A stretch of 33,223 bases of DNA, from assembly GCA_902478715.1 (NCBI GenBank), contig CABSMC010000023.1:1-33223 (forward strand), given 5' to 3'. Position numbers and translations under genes: made by a program. The notes under the pieces were generated by a model. That model ran no database searches. It saw only the letters and a list, made by a program, of their open reading frames with translations, and was not told the origin of the DNA. Numbering within the stretch: position 1 is the first letter of the stretch; every line of letters begins with the position of its first letter. Of this stretch, positions 23,847 through 29,274 are shown one piece after another. Source of the DNA: an uncultured Adlercreutzia sp. GTDB taxonomy: Bacteria > Actinomycetota > Coriobacteriia > Coriobacteriales > Eggerthellaceae.

Positions 23847-24044
23847 CGATCGGTCGGGGAAGGTGCTCCGCAGCCCGCTGCGCGCTTGATCCCCTTCCGA
23901 ACGCGGCAAAAGAAACAGCGAAGATGACGCACATGAGTCGGTACCGTCCCGGCATCGCTGCTGCTGACGTGGAAGCTGTTTCTTAACGGCCGCGTTCTCC
24001 AGGGGGCGCGCAGAGGTCTGCGGAGCACCTTCCCCGACCGATCG
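23847..24044. repeat. Near-palindromic hairpin element between aroB and aroQ
   Basis: A perfect 27-bp inverted repeat (23847-23873 with 24018-24044) forms the outer stem. It continues inward as three more perfect blocks: CTGCGCGC (23878-23885) with GCGCGCAG (24006-24013), GAACGCGGC (23899-23907) with GCCGCGTTC (23989-23997), and AGAAACAGC (23911-23919) with GCTGTTTCT (23975-23983). The loop is 55 nt. The element starts 9 bp after the aroB stop and ends just before the aroQ ribosome site (GAGAGG 24047-24052). No open frame or U-tract. RNA processing, attenuation or a MITE-like insertion are all possible. Confidence 0.85.
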
Positions 24045-24058
24045 GAGAGAGGCGAACT

Positions 24059-24493
24059 TTGTTGAAGAAGATACTGCTCATGAATGGGCCTAACTTGAAT
24101 ATGTTGGGGGTGCGTGATCCGGCTATTTATGGCACGGACACGCTGGAGGCCATCGAGGAGATGGTGCGCGCTTACGGGGCCGAGCACGGCTGCGAGGTGG
24201 ACTGCTTTCAGTCGAACCATGAGGGCGCGCTCATCGATCGGCTGCATGCGGCCCATGGCAACTACGACGGTATCGTGTACAACCCCGGGGCGCACACGCA
24301 CTACTCCTACGCGCTGCACGATGCGGTGGAATGCATCGACGTGCCGGTGGTGGAGATCCACATCTCCGACATCTCCAAGCGCGAGGAGTTTCGCCGCCAC
24401 TCGGTGATCGCGCCGGCCTGCGTCGCCCAGGTGAAGGGCCTCGGCAAAGAGGGCTACCTGCGAGCGCTGGATATTCTGCTGGAAGGGGAGTAA
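24059..24493 (+). CDS. aroQ: 3-dehydroquinate dehydratase, type II
   Basis: AroQ dehydrates 3-dehydroquinate to 3-dehydroshikimate. The 144-residue protein is a standard type II enzyme: NGPNLNMLG (9-17), active-site R19 and Y24, FQSNHEGALID (50-60), N75 and H81 in YNPGAHTHYSYAL, catalytic H101 in VEIHISDI, and R112. These numbers equal those of the M. tuberculosis enzyme, which supports the first of two adjacent TTG codons (24059) as start; the second (24062) is possible. GAGAGG lies 6 nt upstream. It sits between two large inverted repeats that fill both flanking gaps. Confidence 0.94.
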   Translation: MLKKILLMNGPNLNMLGVRDPAIYGTDTLEAIEEMVRAYGAEHGCEVDCFQSNHEGALIDRLHAAHGNYDGIVYNPGAHTHYSYALHDAVECIDVPVVEIHISDISKREEFRRHSVIAPACVAQVKGLGKEGYLRALDILLEGE

Positions 24494-24504
24494 CCTGCTG
24501 GTCC

Positions 24505-24624
24505 GGCCGTTACCGAGGCGGGACTACCCGTGCTCAAGCAATGGCTCGCTTGGTGGAACAGCCCACTGGGCTGTTCCAGTCGCTGCGCAACCTGCGCGCG
24601 GGCAGCCCCGCCTCGGCAACGGCC
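24505..24624. repeat. Inverted-repeat element between aroQ and pepQ
   Basis: An 18-bp outer stem (24505-24522 with 24607-24624, one mismatch) encloses a possible 7-bp stem CCCGTGC (24527-24533) with GCGCGGG (24596-24602) and a perfect 11-bp hairpin with a 3-nt loop, TGGAACAGCCC (24554-24564) with GGGCTGTTCCA (24568-24578). It begins 11 bp after the aroQ stop and ends before the pepQ ribosome site. No coding frame. Confidence 0.8.
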
Positions 24625-24653
24625 TGCTTTTACATCGTTGAGGAAGGACGATA

Positions 24654-25799
24654 ATGACGGTATTCGACGAGTTGAACGATCCGAAGGCCTGCGAGCGGCA
24701 TCTGGCTCGCTTGCGCGAGACGTTTCCCGAGCTGGGCGTGGGGGCGTTTCTCGTGCGCGACACGTCGAACGTCCAGTGGCTCACCGCCTTCGACGATGTC
24801 TTCGACGAGGAGGCGGCTCATGCTCTGTATGTCTGCCCCGACCACGCGTGGCTGCATACCGACTCGCGCTACGTGACGGCCTGCGAGAACGCCGCGCGCC
24901 ACAAGCCTTTGGAAGTGAGCGCCGAGCGCGAGACCCACGCGCAGTTTGCCGCCAAGCGGTGGGGCGACCGGCCCTCCGAGGCCGCCGATGCGCTTTTGGG
25001 CATCGAGGACGGTGTCTCGCTCGCCGAGTACCGCCGCTTGCAGAAGGCGTTCGCTGAGGCCGATGCCGGGGAACCCTTCGTGGAAACCGACGACGTCGTG
25101 GTGGGACTGCGCGCGGTGAAGGATCGCTACGAGATCGCGCGGATGCGCGGCGCCCAATCGATCACCGACGCCGCCTTCGAGCACATCGTCCGCTATATGC
25201 GCCCGGGTATGATGGAGCGCCAGGTGCAGCTGGAGCTCGAGGAGTTCATGCTGCGCCATGGTGCCCAGGGCCTGGCGTTCCCCTCCATCGTGGCCACCGG
25301 GCCCAACGGCGCGAGCCCGCACGCCATCCCCGGCGCCACCATGCTGGAGGCCGGCCAGTGCGTCGTACTCGACTTCGGCGCCCGCTCCTACGGCTACTGC
25401 TCGGACATGACGCGCACGGTGTTTCTCGGCGAGCCCGACCCGGAGATGCGGGCGGCGTGGGACGCGTTGCGGGAGGCCAACGAGTCCGTGGAAGCTATGC
25501 TTCGACCCGGCGTCACGGGCAAAGAGGCCCACGAGCGGGCCGAGGCGGTGCTAGCGGCGGCCGGCTTCGGCGGTCGGATGGGCCACGGGCTCGGTCACGG
25601 CGTGGGCATCGACATCCACGAGGAACCGGTGCTCGCCCCACGCAATGAGCGGCCGCTTGCGGCCGGCAACGTTGTCACCGTGGAGCCGGGCATCTACCTG
25701 CCGGGCAAGTTCGGCATGCGCCTGGAGGACTTCGGCGTCGTGACCGCCGACGGCTTCGACGTGTTCACCAACTCCACCCACGACCTCGTGGTCATCTAG
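24654..25799 (+). CDS. Xaa-Pro peptidase of family M24 (prolidase-like)
   Basis: The 381-residue protein has an N-terminal creatinase-like domain (1 to about 150) and a pita-bread M24 catalytic domain. All five metal ligands are present: D240 in VVLDFGA, D251 in CSDMTRT, H315 in GHGLGHGVGIDIHEEP, E344 in VTVEPGIY and E358 in MRLEDFG. It cleaves X-Pro bonds in the cytoplasm, recycling proline-containing peptides. The ATG at 24654 has AGGAAGGA 6 nt upstream. M24 peptidases commonly sit between aroQ and efp in Gram-positive genomes; no efp follows here. PepQ versus aminopeptidase P cannot be decided. Confidence 0.92.
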   Translation: MTVFDELNDPKACERHLARLRETFPELGVGAFLVRDTSNVQWLTAFDDVFDEEAAHALYVCPDHAWLHTDSRYVTACENAARHKPLEVSAERETHAQFAAKRWGDRPSEAADALLGIEDGVSLAEYRRLQKAFAEADAGEPFVETDDVVVGLRAVKDRYEIARMRGAQSITDAAFEHIVRYMRPGMMERQVQLELEEFMLRHGAQGLAFPSIVATGPNGASPHAIPGATMLEAGQCVVLDFGARSYGYCSDMTRTVFLGEPDPEMRAAWDALREANESVEAMLRPGVTGKEAHERAEAVLAAAGFGGRMGHGLGHGVGIDIHEEPVLAPRNERPLAAGNVVTVEPGIYLPGKFGMRLEDFGVVTADGFDVFTNSTHDLVVI

Positions 25800-25836
25800 G
25801 GCTTCGCCTTGTCGCCGTTGCGTCGCCGTCGTTCTG

Positions 25837-25865
25837 CCGCTCGTCGGTGGTGAGCGGTTGAGTTT
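25837..25865 (+). terminator. Weak possible terminator after pepQ
   Basis: A 6-bp stem, CCGCTC (25837-25842) with GAGCGG (25852-25857), is followed by TTGAGTTT. The stem is short and the T-tract broken, so this is tentative. Confidence 0.3.
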
Positions 25866-25926
25866 GCGCCATCTAACCTTTGCGCAGTCGTGCTCGCGTA
25901 TTTTCTGCGAACTGCGTTTCTTCCCG

Positions 25927-25935
25927 TGCTATAAC
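25927..25935 (+). promoter_or_regulatory. Extended -10 promoter of the 25984 gene
   Basis: TGCTATAAC (25927-25935) is an extended -10 element; the leader would be about 42 nt with GAGGAG in front of the ATG. Confidence 0.55.
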
Positions 25936-25983
25936 TGAAAGGTATTTGCACGCCGCGACACCGGAAAGGACGGTGAGGAGACT

Positions 25984-26931
25984 ATGACGGAACGGAAGAT
26001 CAATCGTGGGAGCGAGATTCGGGCCAAGGGAAAATCCATGGGGCGCGAGCGCTCGGGCGCATCTGCCGATCCGTCCGACAGACCCTCGCCGCAAGCCGGC
26101 GGCTTAAAGACTGCGTCTTCGGTCGAAGGCGTCCGAGGCACTCAAGACGGTCTTCCTCCTTCGACTGAATCTGCGGAAGGCTCGCCCGCCGCTCTCGCCG
26201 AGCGATCGCTGACGCTGCGCGCCGCCCTGTTTCTGACGGGCCGCATCGCGCTTATGCTGGCGGGCATCGCGGTCATGGGGCTTGGCATCGACATCGTCGT
26301 GAAGGCCGATTTGGGCAACTCGCCCATCTCCGCCACGCCCAACGTGCTCTCCCTCGGGTTCACGGCCGTGAGCTTCGGCACGTTCATGCTGGGGTGGCAG
26401 TGCTTTCTCGTGCTGGTGCAAATCGCTCTTCTTCGCCGGGAATTCCGCCTAGTGGACTTGGGGCAGATTCCCATCTCGGTGTTCTTCGGCGTGTGCATTG
26501 ACGCCTTCATGGCACTGCTCGGCCCCGCTGCGCCGACGAGTTATGTCGCCTCGTGGCTGTGGCTCGCCGGCGGCATGGCCGTTCTCGCGCTGGGCATTGT
26601 GATGACGGTCGTCTCGGGCACGGTCATGAACTGCGGCGAGGCCGTGGTGCAGGCCGTGGTGCGCAAGACCGGCGCCCGGTTCGGCACCGTGAAGGTGGGC
26701 TTCGATCTCGCCTGCGCGGCCCTGGCGTGCCTGTGCGCGTTCCTGTTCGTGGGTCATTTGGCCGGCGTGCGCGAGGGCACCTTCGTCTGCGCCGCCTTCA
26801 CCGGCGTCATCGTGAACGTCTACATGGGCGCTTACGGCAAGCTGCGCGACACCGCCCGCAGACGGCGCAAAGGGACGGAGAGGCCTTCCGCCGACGAGCC
26901 GCAGGGCGCCCCCGCAACAGAAGAGGCGTAG
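25984..26931 (+). CDS. YczE/YyaS/YitT-like integral membrane protein
   Basis: The 315-residue protein begins with about 75 polar, disordered residues, which is unusual for the family, then has five to six membrane spans (about 82-105, 122-148, 158-178, 185-210, 240-262, 265-285). The segment DIVVKADLGNSPISATPNVLS and the following LVDLGQIPISVFFG match the pattern of YczE/YitT-type proteins (DUF6198 group), whose function is unknown. A basic, Arg-rich C-terminus faces the cytoplasm. The ATG at 25984 has GAGGAG 5 nt upstream; a later in-frame ATG at 26038 lacks one. Monocistronic by its promoter. Confidence 0.75.
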   Translation: MTERKINRGSEIRAKGKSMGRERSGASADPSDRPSPQAGGLKTASSVEGVRGTQDGLPPSTESAEGSPAALAERSLTLRAALFLTGRIALMLAGIAVMGLGIDIVVKADLGNSPISATPNVLSLGFTAVSFGTFMLGWQCFLVLVQIALLRREFRLVDLGQIPISVFFGVCIDAFMALLGPAAPTSYVASWLWLAGGMAVLALGIVMTVVSGTVMNCGEAVVQAVVRKTGARFGTVKVGFDLACAALACLCAFLFVGHLAGVREGTFVCAAFTGVIVNVYMGAYGKLRDTARRRRKGTERPSADEPQGAPATEEA

Positions 26932-27181
26932 GCGACAGGGCCGAAAGAAGCGCCACTGTCGACCGATCATCCAACAGGGTGACGTGTCCGGGCAAGAATA
27001 AGCTCCCGATGGGGCGGAAAATTCGACTTGTTAGACTTTGGGGATCGTAAGCGCCGAGTATCGCGGGGCAAAACTGACGAATAACGTAAATAGCAGGTCT
27101 TATCGGAGCTGCTTTGCCAAACAAGAAATCTAACAAGTCGAAATTTTCGCCCATATCGAAAGGGGTAGTTTGCTCGTGCCT
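26932..27181. other. Convergent gap with AT-rich inverted repeat
   Basis: This 250-bp gap separates the convergent yczE-like and heme-b genes and is mostly taken up by the inverted-repeat element at 27009-27154. A minus-strand frame starting at 27154 runs through the element into the antisense of the membrane-protein gene, so I treat it as not coding. Confidence 0.6.
27009..27154. repeat. MITE-like AT-rich inverted-repeat element
   Basis: The termini ATGGGGCGgAAAaTTCGAC... and ATGGGCGAAAATTTCGAC... (reverse complement of the right end) align over about 30 bp with small indels. The perfect core is 14 bp, TTCGACTTGTTAGA (27022-27035) with TCTAACAAGTCGAA (27129-27142). Inside are GGCAAA (27067-27072) and TTTGCC (27113-27118). 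The element is clearly more AT-rich than neighbouring genes. No transposase. This could also act as a bidirectional terminator between convergent genes. Confidence 0.7.
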
Positions 27182-27925
27182 TTAAGCGGCATCTCCGACG
27201 GCCGCCTCTTCTTCTATGGCGATGGCTGGCGTTGCGCTCGCGTCCTCCTGCGTCTCTTCATGGCGCTCCGCAACAGCTTTGCCCAAACGCAGTATTCCGT
27301 AGGCTCCGAACACCGCCGTATACACGAAAAGCGATTCTTGGGCGGCAACGCCTCCGTGTAGGGCAGCAGGAAGAAGCATGAGCGCAAGATGGCAGAATAT
27401 CAGAGCGAAGAATAAGTAGGCGAATCGCTGGATGCGCGTCCAGCGACGGCTGCTCATGGCCCGCTTCACGATGCCGAGGGACGTCACGCCAAGAAGAGCG
27501 AGCAGCACGAAGAGTGCGACGGCCACGCCGAAGGCGACGGCAACATTGCTGTTGATGCTCGCATTGCCGAGCAGTCTGGGCAGGTAGGAGCCAAGGTACA
27601 CGGCCATGTGCCCGAGGCAGAGAATGCAGGCGATAATGGACAGCTCGGCCCTGATCGGCTTCATTCGACGGTAGAGAGTCTGCTCCTTGCCGAGGCAACC
27701 TATGAGCATGACGACTGCGAAGAGGGCGACGGCAAGCTCGCACTTTTGAATGAGATCGACCAGGGGCATCCACAGCCAGCGGGGAACGCCGAAGGTGGCA
27801 CCAAAGAAGTAGAGAAGGACGAGCATCGCGGCAATGCTGTAGAAGAGAGAGGGATGAGCCTTGAGAGGGCTTCGGAGGAGGTAGGCCGCCACTGCCGCGA
27901 TAATCAAGAGAAAGAGGAAATTCAT
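27182..27925 (-). CDS. Ferric-reductase-like heme-b membrane protein
   Basis: The 247-residue protein has six to seven membrane spans and ends in a Glu/Ala-rich cytoplasmic tail. His residues sit inside spans at H106 (LGHMAVYLGSYL), H179 and H190 (FCHLALMLLPAALHGG), and the stretch RRWTRIQRFAYLFFALIFCHL recalls the W-x-x-I/L-H/Q-R-x-x-Y segment of YedZ/MsrQ and ferric-reductase-like domains. It likely binds heme b and moves electrons from the quinone pool. It lies downstream of the DMSO-reductase genes on the same strand but after a terminator. No DmsC/NrfD anchor is present, so it is a candidate partner. AGGAG lies 7 nt before the ATG at 27925. Confidence 0.7.
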   Translation of the reverse strand: MNFLFLLIIAAVAAYLLRSPLKAHPSLFYSIAAMLVLLYFFGATFGVPRWLWMPLVDLIQKCELAVALFAVVMLIGCLGKEQTLYRRMKPIRAELSIIACILCLGHMAVYLGSYLPRLLGNASINSNVAVAFGVAVALFVLLALLGVTSLGIVKRAMSSRRWTRIQRFAYLFFALIFCHLALMLLPAALHGGVAAQESLFVYTAVFGAYGILRLGKAVAERHEETQEDASATPAIAIEEEAAVGDAA

Positions 27926-27983
27926 AGGGGCTCCTAAGGTTGCCGAAGGGCGAAGCTGACTGCATGGACCAACTTCACGTGAG

Positions 27984-28025
27984 AAAGAGAAGGGCGTCCG
28001 ACGAAGGGGAGGGTCGGACGCCCTT
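27984..28025 (-). terminator. Terminator of the dmsA-dmsB-torD operon
   Basis: A perfect 13-bp stem, AAGGGCGTCCGAC (27990-28002) with GTCGGACGCCCTT (28013-28025), loop of 10 nt, lies 21 bp after the chaperone stop. On the minus strand it is followed by the pyrimidine tract TCTCTTTCTC. The T-tract is interrupted, so partial read-through into the heme-b gene is likely. Confidence 0.65.
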
Positions 28026-28045
28026 GAAACGGGGAGGGACTAGGA

Positions 28046-28633
28046 TTACCGCGACTGGGCGATGGCCTCCAAAGTGAGCAAGGCGAGGCGCCCCAGCGGC
28101 TCGTACAGGGTGCCGGCGGCCGCTGGCCCAAGCTGTTCGAAATAGCGCAGTGCCCAGGTCATCAAGTGCTCGTCCAGAAAAGGGCCGACCTGGTCCGGCT
28201 GGTTGTCGGAAAGCCAGCTGAGAAGCACGAGCATGCGCCCAATGTGGTCGACGGGCTCGCGACTTTCCCCTTCGTGCAGCTGGATGCCTCGGGCGCGCAT
28301 CCAGCGCTGCAGGGCGACGCACGAATCGCCGAACAGCACCGACTCCGAGTCGAGGTAGACCGACCCCCACGGGGGCGCGGCGAGCTTGCCTGGCCCCACG
28401 AACAGCCGATGGTAGTCGCGGTCGAGGTCAGCAGGGTCGGCCCCGACCGTGCACTGGAGCTGCTCGCCGATTTCCTCCAAGGCCGCCTTATCGCCATAGG
28501 GCCACTCGGCCGGAAGATCCGCGGACGCCAGGCCCTCCAAAAGCAGTTTGGCTGTCGAAGAAGAGGGCTTCTCAAGGAAGAGCGTTCCCAGTACCAGCGC
28601 GCAGGGCGCGGTGTTCTCAGCGGGCGCGTTCAT
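28046..28633 (-). CDS. TorD/DmsD-family molybdoenzyme chaperone
   Basis: The 195-residue, mostly helical protein fits TorD-type chaperones, which bind the Tat signal of the molybdenum subunit and guard cofactor insertion. Supporting motifs are the YHRLFVGPGKLAAPPWGSVYLD segment (about 74-95; the family has Y-x-x-L-F-x-G-P and P-P-W-x-S-V-Y) and EPVDHIGRMLVLLSWL (about 125-140; family E-P-x-D-H). The ATG at 28633 has GGAG 6 nt upstream, inside the end of dmsB. The same frame is open upstream all the way to the dmsB start, because dmsB is frameshifted; that extension is not meaningful protein. Confidence 0.88.
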   Translation of the reverse strand: MNAPAENTAPCALVLGTLFLEKPSSSTAKLLLEGLASADLPAEWPYGDKAALEEIGEQLQCTVGADPADLDRDYHRLFVGPGKLAAPPWGSVYLDSESVLFGDSCVALQRWMRARGIQLHEGESREPVDHIGRMLVLLSWLSDNQPDQVGPFLDEHLMTWALRYFEQLGPAAAGTLYEPLGRLALLTLEAIAQSR

Positions 28634-28635
28634 GG

Positions 28636-29263
28636 CTACTCCACTTCGAGGGGGTTGGCTAGGTAGCCCTCGTCGAGGTTGTAGGTGTCGGAGTCGATGG
28701 CCTGGCAGCTTCCGATGACGAGGTTGGGGCCCGTGGTCGGCTCGGGCAGGGGCGGCACCTGGCAGAGATCGCCGTGCTTCTCGCGCAGCTCGTCGATGGG
28801 GCCGAACTCCAGAGCGCGCAGCGGGCAGGAGCCGACGCACATGGGCTGCTCGTCGTTGCGCACGCGGGCCAGGCAGCCGTCGCACTTGCGGGAGACCGAC
28901 AGCTCCGCATCGATGCGCGGCGCGTCGTAGGGGCATGACTTCTGGCAGGTGCCGCAGCCGATGCACACTTCCGGGTCGGCGTTCACAAGGCCTGTCTCGG
29001 CGTCTTTCCGCATGGCGCCCGTGGGGCAGTTTTCCACGCAGGCGGGGCTGTCGCAGTGGTTGCAGGAGACGGCCAGATGGTAGTTGAAAGCCGTCTTGTT
29101 CCACGCCCCCTCGGGGGTTTTCTCCCCAGCTGCCACCCTCGAAGTCGTAAATGCGGCGGAACAAGATGTCGGGCCCCAGGTCGTGGTAGTCCTTGCAGAC
29201 GAGTTCGCAGGTTTTGCAGCCGGTGCAGCGCGAAGAGTCGAAATAGAAACCGTATTGCGTCAT
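28636..29263 (-). pseudogene. dmsB: DMSO-reductase-type iron-sulfur subunit DmsB, with a +1 frameshift
   Basis: DmsB-type subunits carry electrons from the membrane to DmsA through four [4Fe-4S] clusters. The first 50 residues (from the ATG at 29263; C13, C16, C19, C23 in CTGCKTCELVCKDYH) are in one frame. The rest, with CNHCDSPACVENCP, CIGCGTCQKSCPYDAP and CDGCLARVRNDEQPMCVGSCP, is in the next frame. The break lies at 29106-29127, where the minus strand has runs G4, A4, C5 and G5 in close order. One base fewer would give a normal protein of about 208 residues with all 16 cluster cysteines. Either a real indel, a sequencing error in a homopolymer, or recoding. The stop is 3 bp before the chaperone gene. 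Confidence 0.8.
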
Positions 29264-29274
29264 GGGAAGCCTCC

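Noticed and set aside
26807..27154. Minus-strand frame starting in the AT-rich inverted repeat
   Set aside because: Most of it is antisense to the yczE-like gene, and the first 40 codons are the repeat itself.
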